NCBI RefSeq assembly: GCF_003047285.1
Contig: NZ_PZYX01000003.1
Span: 186,001 to 250,000 of the forward strand
Origin: Nocardioides allogilvus
GTDB lineage: Bacteria > Actinomycetota > Actinomycetes > Propionibacteriales > Nocardioidaceae
Length of the DNA stretch: 64,000 nucleotides
Direction of reading: 5' to 3'
Position numbers and translations under genes: made by a program. Below are positions 15,361-24,787 of the stretch, piece by piece. Within the stretch, counting starts at the first letter, position 1; each line of letters begins with the position of its first letter. A model generated the notes under the pieces. It worked only from the letters and a program-made list of their open reading frames with translations. It did not search any database and was not told where the DNA came from.

Positions 15361-15753
15361 GTCAGCGGAGAGGGCGTCGAGCTCCGCGCGTACGGCGACA
15401 CGGTCGGCGTCCGTCGGTCGGCCGGCCAGCATCGCGTCGAGGTCCGCGGCGGGCACCAGCGTGCCGACGAGCTCCGCGAGCCGCTCACCCGCCCGCGCGG
15501 TCGCGTCGTCGACCGCCCGCAGGATCGCGGCGGCGAGGTCGGAGGGCGGCAGGGCCAGGGCGCTCGGCTCCAGCGTGAGCACGGTCGGCCGTCCGGCTGC
15601 GTTGACGCGCACGCGAACGCGTCCCTCGGCGGCGTGCGCCTCGCCGTACAACGTGGAGAGCTCGTCCTGCACCTGTGCGATCTGCTCGAGGTGGCGGGCG
15701 GTCTCGCGGCGGAGGTCGTCGAGCCAGGGCTCGGAGGGTGGTGTCTGGGTCAT
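15352..15753 (-). CDS. YbaB/EbfC-family DNA-binding protein
   Basis: A 133-aa protein. A helical region (about 12-40) is followed by a beta segment VRVRVNAAGRPTVLTLEP and a helical C terminus, the YbaB/EbfC nucleoid-protein pattern. These bind DNA as dimers without strong sequence specificity. The C-terminal Gly-Gly-stop is encoded by a REP-like element. The gene is 62 bp after the dinB stop, in the same direction. The usual recR neighbour is absent. Confidence 0.75.
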   Translation of the reverse strand: MTQTPPSEPWLDDLRRETARHLEQIAQVQDELSTLYGEAHAAEGRVRVRVNAAGRPTVLTLEPSALALPPSDLAAAILRAVDDATARAGERLAELVGTLVPAADLDAMLAGRPTDADRVAVRAELDALSADGG

Positions 15754-15803
15754 GCGTGGACGGTTCCCGCGGGCGACCGGCGAGGAACCTCGAGACCTGC
15801 GCC

Positions 15804-15812
15804 TGTGGACAA
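15804..15812 (-). promoter_or_regulatory. DnaA-box consensus 9-mer
   Basis: On the minus strand this is TTGTCCACA, an exact match to the actinobacterial DnaA box. It lies between dinB and the ybaB-like gene. Single copy, so regulatory meaning is doubtful. Confidence 0.35.
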
Positions 15813-15815
15813 CCC

Positions 15816-16868
15816 TCAGTAGCCGCCCTCGGGGGGCTCCATCTCGGCCCGCACCCCGAGCAGCCGGACCGGCCGGTCGTCGGCGAGCGCGTCGTAGAGC
15901 GCCAGGGCGGTGTCGGCCAGGACGGCCGGATCCATCGTCGGCCCTGACAGCTTGCGCACCTTGGTGTGCGTGAAGAACGGCGCGAACCTGACCTTGAGGT
16001 GCACCCGCGTCGCCGCGCGGCCCTCCTTGGCGAGGTCCTCGATCACCCGCTCGGCCAGCTCCCGAAGGGCGACGGCGACGTCGTCGCGGGTCGTCAGGTC
16101 GGCCTGGTAGGTCGTCTCCCGGCCGTGGGCCCGCGCGACCCAGGGCGTGTCGTCGGGCCAGGCGCGCCCGCCGCCGCGCCCGAGCCGGCCGATGTGCGGG
16201 CCGGTGTTGGGACCGAACGCCTCGACCAGCGGTTCGTCGGGACTGGCCGCGAGCTGGGCCACGGTGTCGATCCCGATCGCCGCCAGCCGCTGGCCGATCT
16301 TCGGTCCGACGCCCCACAGCGCGGTGGTCGGCCGGTGGCCCATCACGTCGAGCCAGTTCTCGCGGTGCAGGAAGTAGGTGCCCTGCGGCTTGCCGAAGTC
16401 GGTCGCGATCTTGGCCCGGACGAGGGTGTCGCCGATCCCGATCGAGCAGTGCAGGTCGGTCCGCGCGAGCACCGCGGCCTGCAGCTCGAGCGCCGTCGCC
16501 AGCGGGTCGTCGGTCTCGACACCGACGAAGGCCTCGTCCCAGCCGAGCACCTCCACCACGGCGCCGGGGTGGGCGCGCAGGGTCGCCATCACCTCCGCGG
16601 ACGCGGCCTCGTAGACCGGGAAGTCGACCGGCAGCAGGATCGCGTCGGGGCAGCGGCGTACGGCGATCTTCAGGGCCAGTCCCGAGTGCACGCCGCGCTC
16701 GCGCGCCTCGTAGGACGCGGTCGAGACCACGGCCCGCTCGGTCGGGTCGCCCCGGCCGCCGACGATGACGGGCAGGCCGATGAGCTCGGGACGGCGCAGC
16801 AGCTCGACGGCGACGAGGAACTGGTCCATGTCGACATGGAGCACCCAGCGGGGTGAAGTGCCTGTCAC
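15816..16868 (-). CDS. dinB: DNA polymerase IV (Y family, DinB-like)
   Basis: About 350 aa. The catalytic acidic motifs are in LHVDMDQF (residues about 9-16) and GWDEAFVG (about 103-110). Palm, fingers, thumb with a helix-hairpin-helix (LWGVGPKIGQRLAAIGI) and little-finger regions follow in order. Translesion polymerase of low fidelity. The second motif has GWDEA in place of the usual SIDEA. The start is uncertain: GTG 16868 fits the family length and avoids running into the divergent GH13 gene; no clear ribosome binding site. Confidence 0.9.
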   Translation of the reverse strand: MTGTSPRWVLHVDMDQFLVAVELLRRPELIGLPVIVGGRGDPTERAVVSTASYEARERGVHSGLALKIAVRRCPDAILLPVDFPVYEAASAEVMATLRAHPGAVVEVLGWDEAFVGVETDDPLATALELQAAVLARTDLHCSIGIGDTLVRAKIATDFGKPQGTYFLHRENWLDVMGHRPTTALWGVGPKIGQRLAAIGIDTVAQLAASPDEPLVEAFGPNTGPHIGRLGRGGGRAWPDDTPWVARAHGRETTYQADLTTRDDVAVALRELAERVIEDLAKEGRAATRVHLKVRFAPFFTHTKVRKLSGPTMDPAVLADTALALYDALADDRPVRLLGVRAEMEPPEGGY

Positions 16869-16887
16869 CCCGACATGATGTCGTGAA

Positions 16888-18585
16888 GTGGTGAACCTCG
16901 CCGACACCGCCGACCTGTGGTGGAAGAACGCGGTCCTCTACTGCGCGGACGTCCAGACCTTCCTCGACCTCGACGGCGACGGGAACGGCGACCTGCGCGG
17001 CATGCTCCACCGGGTCGACTACCTCGCCGACCTGGGCGTGACCTGTCTGTGGCTGATGCCCTTCTACCCGACGGGTGGCAGTGACGACGGCTACGACATC
17101 ACCGACTTCTACGGCGTGGACCCGCAGCTCGGCAGTGCCGGCGACCTCGTCGAGCTGGTGCGCACGTGCCACTCGCGCGGCATCCGGGTCGTGGTCGACT
17201 TCGTCATGAACCACACCTCGGAGCGGCATCCGTGGTGGAAGCAGGCGCTCCGCGGTGAGGACGACCCGCGCCGGGACTGGTACGTCTGGCGCTCGTCCAC
17301 GCCGCCCGACACCAGCAAGCAGGTCGTCTTCCCCGACAAGGAGGACTCGATCTGGGAGCAGGACCCCGCCTCGGGGCAGTGGTACCTCCACCACTTCTAC
17401 AAGACCCAGCCCGACCTCAACCTCGCCAACCCCGCCGTCCGCGACGAGGTGATGCGCACGATGGGCTACTGGCTCGAGCTCGGCATCGACGGCTTCCGGA
17501 TCGACGCCGTGCCCTTCCTCTTCACCGAGGACCAGGTGCCGAAGAAGGAGCGCAGGTTCCCGCCGTTCGACCCCCACGACTACCTGCGCAACCTGAAGGC
17601 GCACGCCGGGCGGCGGAACGGCACCGTGATGTTCCTCGGCGAGGTCAACCTCCCCTACCCGGACATGGCGGCGTTCTTCGGCAGCGGCGACGCCGACGAG
17701 CTGTCGATGCAGTTCGACTTCATCGGCATGCAGGCGTTCTACCTGTCGCTGGCGCGCGGAGACGTCCGCCCGCTCACGACGGCGCTGCGCGAGCGACCGG
17801 CGATCGACGTCGGCAGCCAGTGGGCCAACTTCCTGCGCAACCACGACGAGCTGACGCTCGACAAGCTCAGCGCCGACGAGCGCCAGGAGGTCTTCGACGC
17901 CTTCGGCCCCGACCCGGAGCACCAGCTCTTCGACCGCGGGCTGCGGCGCCGGCTGCCGCCGATGCTGGGCGGCGACCAGCGGCGGATCCGGATGGCCTAC
18001 TCGCTGATGTTCTCGCTGCCCGGCACGCCGGTGCTGTTCTACGGCGAGGAGATCGGGATGGGGGAGAACCTCGACGTGCCCGGTCGGCTGGCGGTCCGCA
18101 CACCGATGCAGTGGCAGCCCGGCGACCACGGCGGCTTCTCGACCGCCGGACGCCGCTCGCTGGTCCGTCCGGTCACCCGGGGCGCCTACGGCGCGGACCA
18201 GGTCAACGTGGCGGCCCAGCGCAGCGATCCCGACTCGCTGTGGTCGTTCGTACGCCGCATCATCTCCCGCTACCGGCAGTCACCGGAGATCGGGTGGTCG
18301 ACGGTGGAGGTGTTCGACCACGGTGACGACCGGGTGCTGGCCCACGTGTGCCGCAAGGACGAGTGGGCCCTCCTCGCACTCCACAACTTCGCCGACGAGC
18401 CGGTCGAGGTCAGCCTCGAGGTGCCCGGTCTCACGCGCGGGACCAGGCTCGTCGACCTGCTCACGCCGGGTCCCTCCGAGGAGCTGGAGACCGGCCCGCG
18501 CGGCCGGTTCACGTGCACGCTCTCGGCGTACGACCATCGCTGGCTGCGCGTCGTCCTCGACGACGACCGCCGCATCGACCACTGA
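16888..18585 (+). CDS. GH13 alpha-glucosyl enzyme, trehalose-synthase-like
   Basis: A 565-aa alpha-amylase-family protein close to trehalose synthase (TreS). The (beta/alpha)8 barrel carries DFVMNHTS, nucleophile D206 (GFRIDAVP), acid/base E252 (LGEVN) and D320 (NHDE), with an all-beta C-terminal domain. All catalytic residues are present. It probably interconverts maltose and trehalose or acts on a related alpha-glucoside. GTG 16888 and GTG 16891 are both possible starts. It is followed after 25 bp by a flavin oxidoreductase gene in the same direction. Confidence 0.88.
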   Translation: MVNLADTADLWWKNAVLYCADVQTFLDLDGDGNGDLRGMLHRVDYLADLGVTCLWLMPFYPTGGSDDGYDITDFYGVDPQLGSAGDLVELVRTCHSRGIRVVVDFVMNHTSERHPWWKQALRGEDDPRRDWYVWRSSTPPDTSKQVVFPDKEDSIWEQDPASGQWYLHHFYKTQPDLNLANPAVRDEVMRTMGYWLELGIDGFRIDAVPFLFTEDQVPKKERRFPPFDPHDYLRNLKAHAGRRNGTVMFLGEVNLPYPDMAAFFGSGDADELSMQFDFIGMQAFYLSLARGDVRPLTTALRERPAIDVGSQWANFLRNHDELTLDKLSADERQEVFDAFGPDPEHQLFDRGLRRRLPPMLGGDQRRIRMAYSLMFSLPGTPVLFYGEEIGMGENLDVPGRLAVRTPMQWQPGDHGGFSTAGRRSLVRPVTRGAYGADQVNVAAQRSDPDSLWSFVRRIISRYRQSPEIGWSTVEVFDHGDDRVLAHVCRKDEWALLALHNFADEPVEVSLEVPGLTRGTRLVDLLTPGPSEELETGPRGRFTCTLSAYDHRWLRVVLDDDRRIDH

Positions 18586-18610
18586 CCGCCCCCGAGGGAA
18601 AGGACCAGTC

Positions 18611-19570
18611 GTGACCCGCGTCGGCTTCCATGCCTCGCACGAGCAGATCTCGCCCCGTCGGCTGCTCGCCGACGTCCAGCAAGCCGAGCGCGCGGGCTTC
18701 GAGATGGCCATGTGCTCGGACCACTTCGCGCCGTGGAGCAAGCGGCACGGGCACGCGGGCTATGCGTGGGCCTGGCTCGGGGCCGCGCTGGCCACCACGG
18801 ACCTGGCCATCGGGTGCGTCTCCGCTCCCGGGCAGCGCTACCACCCGGCGGTGCACGCGCAGCGGATCGCGACCCTGGGCCAGATGTTCCCCGGACGCTT
18901 CTGGGCGGCGCTCGGCAGCGGCGAGGCGTCCAACGAGCACATCACCGGGGAGCGCTGGCCCGACAAGGAGCAGCGGACCGGGCGGCTCGAGGAGTGCGTC
19001 GACGTCATCGGCCGGCTGCTCGCGGGCGAGGAGGTCACCCATCGTGGCCTGGTCACCGTCGACCGTGCCCGGTTGTGGGACATCCCCGATCCCCGGCCGC
19101 TCCTCGTGGGTCCCGCCGTGTCGGTCGAGTCCGCGGCCCGGGTCGCGGGCTGGGCGGACGGCCTGGTGACGCTCAACCAGCCGGTCGAGGTGCTGCGCGA
19201 CCTGCTCGCCGCCTATCGCGACGCCGGCGGTCGCGGCCGGGCCGCGTTGCAGGTGCACCTGTCCTGGGCGGCGACCGAGGACGAGGCGGAGGCGATCGCG
19301 CACGACCAGTGGCGCACCAACGTCTTCCCCGAACCGGTCAGCTGGGACACCGAGCTGCCCGAGGCCTTCGACCTGATGGCCCAGCACGTCACTCCCGCGA
19401 CGGTGCGCGAGCACGTGCGGGTCTCGGCCGACCTCGGGCAGCACCGCGCCTGGCTGGCGGAATATGCCGCGCTCGGCTTCGACGACCTCTACCTGCACTT
19501 CGTCGGCCAGGACCAGGGACCGTTCATCGACGCTTTCGCCACCGAGGTGCTGCCCGCGTTGCGCGACTGA
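18611..19570 (+). CDS. LLM-class flavin-dependent oxidoreductase (TIGR03885-like)
   Basis: A 319-aa luciferase-like TIM-barrel oxidoreductase. It begins VGFHASHEQISP and contains SDHFAPW (about 36-42) and a phosphate-binding ALGSGEASNEH segment (about 98-108). The N terminus and its position just after a GH13 gene fit the TIGR03885 group, thought to use FMN rather than F420. Substrate unknown. GTG 18611 follows GAAAGGA. Confidence 0.85.
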   Translation: MTRVGFHASHEQISPRRLLADVQQAERAGFEMAMCSDHFAPWSKRHGHAGYAWAWLGAALATTDLAIGCVSAPGQRYHPAVHAQRIATLGQMFPGRFWAALGSGEASNEHITGERWPDKEQRTGRLEECVDVIGRLLAGEEVTHRGLVTVDRARLWDIPDPRPLLVGPAVSVESAARVAGWADGLVTLNQPVEVLRDLLAAYRDAGGRGRAALQVHLSWAATEDEAEAIAHDQWRTNVFPEPVSWDTELPEAFDLMAQHVTPATVREHVRVSADLGQHRAWLAEYAALGFDDLYLHFVGQDQGPFIDAFATEVLPALRD

Positions 19571-19591
19571 GCCGCCTGAGACACTGGGCCC

Positions 19592-19945
19592 GTGATCGAG
19601 CCCCTCCAGACGAGCCTGCTCGTCGCCTCGCTGCTGCTCGCTGTCGTCGCCGGTGTGTACGTCGCCCTCGACCGCGGTCCCGACAACGCCGTCGTCGCCC
19701 TGGCCGGCCTGCTCGAGCTGGGCGTCATCGCCCAGGCGGTCATCGGCATCGCGCAGGTCGCCGGCGACGACGACGTGGCCAGCCCGGTGACGTTCGTCGG
19801 CTACCTGCTCGCGGCCGTCCTGGTGCTGCCGCTCGGCGTGCTCTGGTCGCTGGCCGAGCGCAGTCGCGGCGCGACCGCGGTGCTGATCGTCGCCGCCGTG
19901 ACCGTGGCATTCCTCGTCCTGCGCGTGGTGCAGCTGCATGGCTGA
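19592..19945 (+). CDS. Small four-TM membrane protein
   Basis: A 117-aa protein with four likely membrane segments (about 8-28, 36-56, 65-87, 94-113) and short loops. No family recognised. GTG 19592 is 21 bp after the oxidoreductase stop. It overlaps the next gene by 8 bp, so the two membrane proteins are probably translated together. Confidence 0.75.
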   Translation: MIEPLQTSLLVASLLLAVVAGVYVALDRGPDNAVVALAGLLELGVIAQAVIGIAQVAGDDDVASPVTFVGYLLAAVLVLPLGVLWSLAERSRGATAVLIVAAVTVAFLVLRVVQLHG

Positions 19946-20342
19946 GGGCACCTCGACCAGGTCCGGCCTCGGTCGCGCCCTGATCGCCGTCTATGCGGTG
20001 TTCGCGCTGTCCGCGACCGCCCGCTCCGGCGTGCAGCTCGCGACGAAGGCGTCCGAGGCACCGGTGGCCTACACGCTCTCGGCCGTGGCCGGCCTCGTCT
20101 ACATCGCGGCCACCCTCGGGCTGGCGGAGGTCGGGCCGGCCCCACGCCGACTGGCGTGGGCGGCCGTCCTCTTCGAGCTCGTCGGCGTGCTCACGGTCGG
20201 CACCCTGACCGTGCTGGACCCGGCGCTGTTCCCGGACGCGACCGTCTGGTCGGCGTACGGACAGGGCTACGGCTACCTGCCGCTGGTGCTGCCGTTCCTC
20301 GGGCTGGCGTGGCTGCTGCACACCCGCGACCGGGTTTCGTGA
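19938..20342 (+). CDS. Small four-TM membrane protein
   Basis: A 134-aa protein with four likely membrane segments (about 12-32, 44-64, 71-93, 108-128). It overlaps the previous membrane-protein gene by 8 bp. No family recognised. Its last codons and TGA stop are encoded inside a REP-like element (20332-20369). Confidence 0.75.
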   Translation: MAEGTSTRSGLGRALIAVYAVFALSATARSGVQLATKASEAPVAYTLSAVAGLVYIAATLGLAEVGPAPRRLAWAAVLFELVGVLTVGTLTVLDPALFPDATVWSAYGQGYGYLPLVLPFLGLAWLLHTRDRVS

Positions 20343-20369
20343 CGGCCCTGGCGGGCCTGCTCAACCGCC
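20332..20369 (-). repeat. REP-like hairpin element, copy B
   Basis: Read on the minus strand it has GGCGGTTGAG, a GGCCC-gcca-GGGCC hairpin and ends GTCACGAAACCC. It matches the 62940 copy at both flanks, while the hairpin stem differs by compensating changes. It sits between convergent genes and encodes the C-terminal codons and stops of both. Confidence 0.85.
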
Positions 20370-21071
20370 GGTGACGGCCGGGAACTCCTTCATCGCGTGG
20401 TCGGCGATCTTCTTCATCATGTAGGAGTCGATGCCGGCGCCGACGAAGCCACCGGCGACCGGGACGCCGCGGCCGAGGCGGCCGAGCGCCTTGGTGCCGA
20501 CGCCGCGCATCAGGTTGAAGCCGACGGCCTTGTTGACCACCATCAGCGCCGCGGGCGGCATGTTGCGCAGCGCGAGCGCGGTGACGCGACCGCCGCCGGT
20601 GGCCATGCCGGCCTTCTTGAGCACGTCGTCGGACTTCGAGCCGACGAGGGTGAGCAGCACGGCGGTGCGGATCCGCGGCTCGTTGATGTCGTAGCCGCGC
20701 AGGATCGCGATCGCGCCGACCATGCGGGTGGCCTGGACGTAGAACTCGAGCACGTTGGCCGGGAGCGCGATCGGCATCGTGACGAAGCCGCCGAGGCCGG
20801 TGACGAAGCCGCCGATGCCGCCGCGGACCGTGGTGGCGCGGGCGATCGCCTTGATCGCCTCCTCGCGGGAGCCCTTGTCCTTCTTCGCGGCGCTGGCGAC
20901 CTGGGGGGCCGACTTGATCGGGCCGCGGCCGTCGAGGCCGATGTCGAGCAGCATCGTGACGACCTTGTTGATCGCGCCGTCGTCGACGGTCGGGTCGTTG
21001 GCCGCGTCGAGGGCGGACTTGGTCTCCTTGACCTCGTCACGCTTCGGCTTGAAGAAGTCGATCAGACCCAT
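20361..21071 (-). CDS. EcsC-family protein
   Basis: A 236-aa protein with a Gly-rich amphipathic region (GGIGGFVTGLGGFVTMP, about 85-101) and a second Gly-rich helix near the C terminus (VPVAGGFVGAGIDSYMM), typical of EcsC/DUF697-like proteins. The biochemical role of this family is poorly defined; membrane association is likely. The start ATG 21071 begins MGLIDFFKP. The final Gly-Gly-stop comes from the REP-like element. Confidence 0.8.
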   Translation of the reverse strand: MGLIDFFKPKRDEVKETKSALDAANDPTVDDGAINKVVTMLLDIGLDGRGPIKSAPQVASAAKKDKGSREEAIKAIARATTVRGGIGGFVTGLGGFVTMPIALPANVLEFYVQATRMVGAIAILRGYDINEPRIRTAVLLTLVGSKSDDVLKKAGMATGGGRVTALALRNMPPAALMVVNKAVGFNLMRGVGTKALGRLGRGVPVAGGFVGAGIDSYMMKKIADHAMKEFPAVTGG

Positions 21072-21159
21072 GTTCGTGCACTCCCCAGAAAGTTGCCGGT
21101 GTCGAGCGGCCAGCGCCGCTGCCTCGCCGCAGATCCTGCCATGTGCCGGTGACGAGAGG

Positions 21160-23337
21160 TCACGAGAAGGCGCGCAGCCGCAGGCTGTTGGTCACCACGA
21201 ACACGCTGGAGAACGCCATCGCGGCGCCGGCCAGCATCGGGTTCAGCAGCCCGGCGGCGGCGAGCGGGATCGCGGCGACGTTGTAGGCGAACGCCCAGAA
21301 CAGGTTGCCCTTGATCGTGGACAGCGTGCGCCGCGACAGCCGGATCGCGTCGCCCGCGACGCGGAGGTCGCCGCGCATCAGCGTCAGGTCGCTGGCCTCG
21401 ATCGCGACGTCGGTGCCGGTGCCCATGGCCAGGCCGAGGTCGGCCTGCGCCAGCGCGGCAGCGTCGTTGACGCCGTCGCCGACCATGGCGACGACGCGCC
21501 CCTGGCCCTGCAGGTCCTTGACCGCCGCGACCTTGCCCTCGGGCATGACGTCCGCGATCACGGTGTCGATGCCGACGTCCTTCGCGACCGCCTCCGCGGC
21601 TGCCCGGTTGTCGCCGGTCAGCAGCACCGGCGTCAGGCCGAGCGCCTTGAGCTCGGCGACCGCCTGCTTCGAGGTCGGCTTCACGGTGTCGGCGACCACG
21701 ATGATCGCGGTCGCGCGCCCGTCCCAGCCGACCTCGATCGGGGTCGCGCCGTTGGCGTACGCCGCCTCGACCGCGTCCCTCAGCTCCGGTGACTTCGGCC
21801 GGCCCGCGAAGGCCGACCGTCCGTCGACGGTGCCGGTGACCCCGACCCCGCCGGTGGCGACGAAGTCGCTGACGGACAGCGGCGAATCGGCGTACGCCGC
21901 AATGGCGCGGGCGATCGGGTGCTCGGAGGCGTACTCCAGGGCTCCCGCCAGCCGCAGCACCTCGTCCTCGGAGACGCCCGGCACGGTGGTCACGGACACG
22001 ACGCTCATCTGGCCGGTCGTGACGGTGCCGGTCTTGTCGAGCACGATCGTGTCGACGGCGCGGGTGGACTCCAGGACCTGGGGTCCGCGGATCACGATGC
22101 CGAGCTGGGCGCCTCGACCGGTGCCGACCAGGAGTGCGGTCGGGGTCGCAAGGCCGAGGGCGCAGGGGCACGCGACGATGAGTACGGCGACCGCGGCCGT
22201 GAACGCGGCCGGTCCGCCGGCTCCGTTGCCGAGCCAGAAGCCGAGCGTGGCGACGGCGAGCACCAGCACGATCGGCACGAAGATCCCGGAGATCCGGTCG
22301 GCCAGCCGTTGCACCGGCGCCTTGCCGCTCTGGGCCTCCTCGACCAGGCGCGCGAGTCGCGCGAGCTGGGTGTCGGCGCCGACCCGGGTCGCCCGGACGA
22401 CGATCCGACCGCCGGCGTTGACGCTCGCGCCGACGACGGAGTCGCCGACGCTCACCTCGACCGGCACCGGCTCGCCGGTGAGCAGGCTGAGGTCGACCGC
22501 GCTGGTGCCGGACTCGACGACCCCGTCGGTGGCGATGCGCTCGCCGGGGCGGACCACGAAGGTGTCGCCGACGACGAGTGAGTCGATGGGGACGCGGGTC
22601 TCGGTGCCGTCGCGCAGGACGGCGACGTCCTTGGCGCCGAGGTTGAGCAGGCCGGTGAGGGCGGCCCCGGCCGTCCGCTTGGCGCGGTGCTCGAACCAGC
22701 GGCCGGCCAGCAGGAAGGAGGTGACGCCGGCTGCCGCCTCGAGATAGATGTTGCCGGCGCCGTCGCTGCGCTCGATGGTCAGCTCAAAGGGGTGGGTCAT
22801 GCCCGGCGTCCCGGCGGTGCCGAGGAACAGGGCGTAGACCGACCAGCCGAAGGCGGCCAGCGTGCCGAGGCTGATCAGGGTGTCCATGGTCGCGGCGCCG
22901 TGGCGCAGGTTGGTCCACGCGGCGCGGTGGAACGGCCAGCCGCCCCAGACGACGACCGGTGCGGCCAGGGTCAGCGACAGCCACTGCCAGAACTCGAACT
23001 GCAGCGCCGGCACCATCGCCATCGCGACGACGGGGACCGTCAGGGCGGCCGAGACGACGAGCCGGACGAAGGCCTCGTCGCGCTCGGGCGCAGCGTCGGC
23101 CTGCTCCTGCGTCGGCAGCGTGGCGGCGTACCCCGCGGCCTCGACGCCGGCGATCAGGTCGTCGGTCGAGACGGACTCCGGGTAGCTGACGTGGGCCTTC
23201 TCGGTCGCGTAGTTGACCGAGGCGGTGACGCCGTCGAGCTTGTTGAGCTTGCGCTCGATCCGGTTGGCGCAGGACGCGCAGGTCATGCCGGTGATCTGCA
23301 GCTCGGTGGTGGACACGTCGGTGTCAGTGGTCGTCAT
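21160..23337 (-). CDS. copA: Copper-translocating P1B-type ATPase
   Basis: A 725-aa heavy-metal ATPase. An N-terminal HMA domain has C20-x-x-C23 in GMTCASC. The transmembrane metal site is ACPCALG (about 389-391), the phosphorylated Asp is in DKTGT (about 433), followed by TGDN and [10 protein letters not shown]. This set is that of Cu(I) exporters (P1B-1). It is the last gene of the csoR-copZ-hyp-copA operon; its start overlaps the end of the preceding gene by 14 bp. Expected to pump Cu(I) out of the cytoplasm under CsoR control. Confidence 0.95.
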   Translation of the reverse strand: MTTTDTDVSTTELQITGMTCASCANRIERKLNKLDGVTASVNYATEKAHVSYPESVSTDDLIAGVEAAGYAATLPTQEQADAAPERDEAFVRLVVSAALTVPVVAMAMVPALQFEFWQWLSLTLAAPVVVWGGWPFHRAAWTNLRHGAATMDTLISLGTLAAFGWSVYALFLGTAGTPGMTHPFELTIERSDGAGNIYLEAAAGVTSFLLAGRWFEHRAKRTAGAALTGLLNLGAKDVAVLRDGTETRVPIDSLVVGDTFVVRPGERIATDGVVESGTSAVDLSLLTGEPVPVEVSVGDSVVGASVNAGGRIVVRATRVGADTQLARLARLVEEAQSGKAPVQRLADRISGIFVPIVLVLAVATLGFWLGNGAGGPAAFTAAVAVLIVACPCALGLATPTALLVGTGRGAQLGIVIRGPQVLESTRAVDTIVLDKTGTVTTGQMSVVSVTTVPGVSEDEVLRLAGALEYASEHPIARAIAAYADSPLSVSDFVATGGVGVTGTVDGRSAFAGRPKSPELRDAVEAAYANGATPIEVGWDGRATAIIVVADTVKPTSKQAVAELKALGLTPVLLTGDNRAAAEAVAKDVGIDTVIADVMPEGKVAAVKDLQGQGRVVAMVGDGVNDAAALAQADLGLAMGTGTDVAIEASDLTLMRGDLRVAGDAIRLSRRTLSTIKGNLFWAFAYNVAAIPLAAAGLLNPMLAGAAMAFSSVFVVTNSLRLRAFS

Positions 23338-24199
23338 GGGAACCGCCCTCCTCGGCGCTGATGAGGAACTGCGCCGTCCGCACGACGCCGTCGTGCTGGA
23401 AGTCGAAGTAGAGGTGGAAGTCGCCGGCACTGGGGACCTCCGCCACGAACGGAACCTTGGGGCCGGGACCGCTCTCCTCCGGGTGGACGTGGAGGTAGGC
23501 GAGGTCGCCGGCGCGCAGGGCCACGAGGTGGCCGAAGGCGCCGAGGTAGGGCTCGAGGTCGGTGACCGGCTCGCCGTCGCGCTCGACGGCGACCGTGACG
23601 TCGCTCGAGCTGCCGTCGGTGAGGTGGCCGTCGATGGTGACGGTGTAGCCGTCGACCTCCGTGGTGGCGGTCCTCGCTGCGGGCGTGCTGCCGACCTGGC
23701 CGGGGACCGTCACGTCGGCACCGAGGGTCAGGCCCTCGCCGCCGTCGGGCGTGAAGTCGGCGAAGACCCGCCACGCGCCGGGCACGAGGTCGAGGTCGGT
23801 GCGCCAGGTCCCGTCGTCCCCGAGGACGGGGTGGACATGCTGGTAGCCCGAGCCGTCGCGGCGTACGGCGATGAGGTGGAGCTGCTTCTCGTGCTCGATG
23901 TCGAAGTCGGTGACCGGCTCGCCGTCGGCGCCCGTGATGGTGAACGCGAGCGGGCGGGTGCCCGGCTTGATCGTCGTCTCGGCGAGTGACAGCGTGTAGC
24001 CGTCCTGGCTGACCAGGAGCCCGCCCGGGAGGTGGGCGGCCTGCTCGTGGCCGGCGTCGTCGTCGCCCATCTCCATGTCATGGGAGGCGGCCGGATCGTC
24101 GTCGAGGACGGGGCCCATCGCCGTACCCACGCCCCAGGCGGCGGCGAAGGCGACGAGCAGACCCAGCCCGAAGACCGCGAGACGGACGGGGGTGCTCAT
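23324..24199 (-). CDS. Membrane-anchored extracytoplasmic protein of the copper operon
   Basis: A 291-aa protein. A basic N terminus and one hydrophobic segment (about 7-27) act as signal or anchor. Next comes a His/Met/Asp-rich linker ([18 protein letters not shown]), then two beta-rich domains of about 100 residues, each with conserved His pairs (QHVHP and LHVHPEE). Its place between copZ and copA, with ATGA overlap on one side and a 14-bp overlap on the other, points to periplasmic or cell-surface copper handling. Function inferred from context. Confidence 0.8.
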   Translation of the reverse strand: MSTPVRLAVFGLGLLVAFAAAWGVGTAMGPVLDDDPAASHDMEMGDDDAGHEQAAHLPGGLLVSQDGYTLSLAETTIKPGTRPLAFTITGADGEPVTDFDIEHEKQLHLIAVRRDGSGYQHVHPVLGDDGTWRTDLDLVPGAWRVFADFTPDGGEGLTLGADVTVPGQVGSTPAARTATTEVDGYTVTIDGHLTDGSSSDVTVAVERDGEPVTDLEPYLGAFGHLVALRAGDLAYLHVHPEESGPGPKVPFVAEVPSAGDFHLYFDFQHDGVVRTAQFLISAEEGGSHDDH

Positions 24200-24399
24200 G
24201 CCACGCCGTAGCCGGCTTCCTCGACTGCGGCGCGCACGGCCGCGGGATCGAGGGGCTGGCTGCTGGTGACGGTGACGGAGCCGGTCGCGAGGTCGACGTC
24301 GACGGCCTCGACGGAGGCGAGCTCGCTGATCTCCTCGGTGACGCTGGCGACGCAGTGGCCGCAGGTCATGCCGGTGACGGTGAGGTTCTGGGTTTCCAT
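24196..24399 (-). CDS. copZ: Copper chaperone, HMA domain
   Basis: A 67-aa protein made of one heavy-metal-associated domain, with C13 and C16 in GMTCGHC. It should carry Cu(I) to CopA and deliver it to CsoR. It is 8 bp after csoR and overlaps the next gene (ATGA). Confidence 0.95.
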   Translation of the reverse strand: METQNLTVTGMTCGHCVASVTEEISELASVEAVDVDLATGSVTVTSSQPLDPAAVRAAVEEAGYGVA

Positions 24400-24407
24400 G
24401 TCTTCTC

Positions 24408-24704
24408 CTATGACTTGACCAGGCGCGCGATGGCGTCGCTGGCTTCCTTGAGCTTGATGGCCTGCTCGTCGCCGCCCTCGCGGACGGCCTCCACGACACA
24501 GTGCTCCAGGTGCTCGTCGAGCAGCCCGAGCGAGAGCGCCTGCAGGGCGCGGGTGACCGCGGAGACCTGCGTGAGGATGTCGATGCAGTACTGCTCCTCG
24601 TCGACCATCCGCGCGATCCCGCGGACCTGCCCCTCGATGCGCTTCAGGCGCTTGAGGTGGGCGTCCTTCGTGCCGTGGGCGACGTAGCTGTGTTCGTGGG
24701 CCAT
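24408..24704 (-). CDS. csoR: Copper-sensing repressor CsoR
   Basis: A 98-aa DUF156/CsoR repressor. The Cu(I) ligands are visible as C40 (EQYC), H65 and C69 (LDEHLEHC). A His-rich N terminus (MAHEHSYVAHGTKDAH) precedes the helical core. First gene of the copper operon. A CsoR-box-like palindrome lies 11 bp upstream of its start, so autoregulation is expected, with release on Cu(I) binding. Confidence 0.95.
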   Translation of the reverse strand: MAHEHSYVAHGTKDAHLKRLKRIEGQVRGIARMVDEEQYCIDILTQVSAVTRALQALSLGLLDEHLEHCVVEAVREGGDEQAIKLKEASDAIARLVKS

Positions 24705-24714
24705 GACATGACCA

Positions 24715-24729
24715 TACCCCTAGGGGGTA
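24715..24729. promoter_or_regulatory. CsoR operator-like palindrome
   Basis: TACCCCTAGGGGGTA, a near-perfect G/C-tract palindrome of the kind bound by CsoR, just upstream of csoR. Confidence 0.85.
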
Positions 24730-24761
24730 GGGGTTTCAAGTGGGGGTGATGGTGATGTGTC

Positions 24762-24787
24762 GGAGTCCCCGCTTAGGCGGGGACTCC
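24762..24787 (-). terminator. Strong hairpin downstream of the GDPD gene
   Basis: GGAGTCCCCGC (24762-24772), loop TTAG, GCGGGGACTCC (24777-24787): perfect 11-bp stem. It lies after the GDPD gene and before the csoR promoter. No T-run, but it would insulate the copper operon. Confidence 0.7.

Noticed and set aside
9737-15812. Possible replication origin signalled by DnaA-box-like 9-mers
   Set aside because: Only two isolated sites 6 kb apart and no dnaA, dnaN, gyrB or rpmH genes. Chance or local regulation is more likely.
15352-18129. Minus-strand open frame of 925 codons joining the ybaB-like region to the GH13 region
   Set aside because: Only its 3' end (15352-15753) encodes a recognisable protein; the rest is antisense or out of frame to dinB and the GH13 gene.
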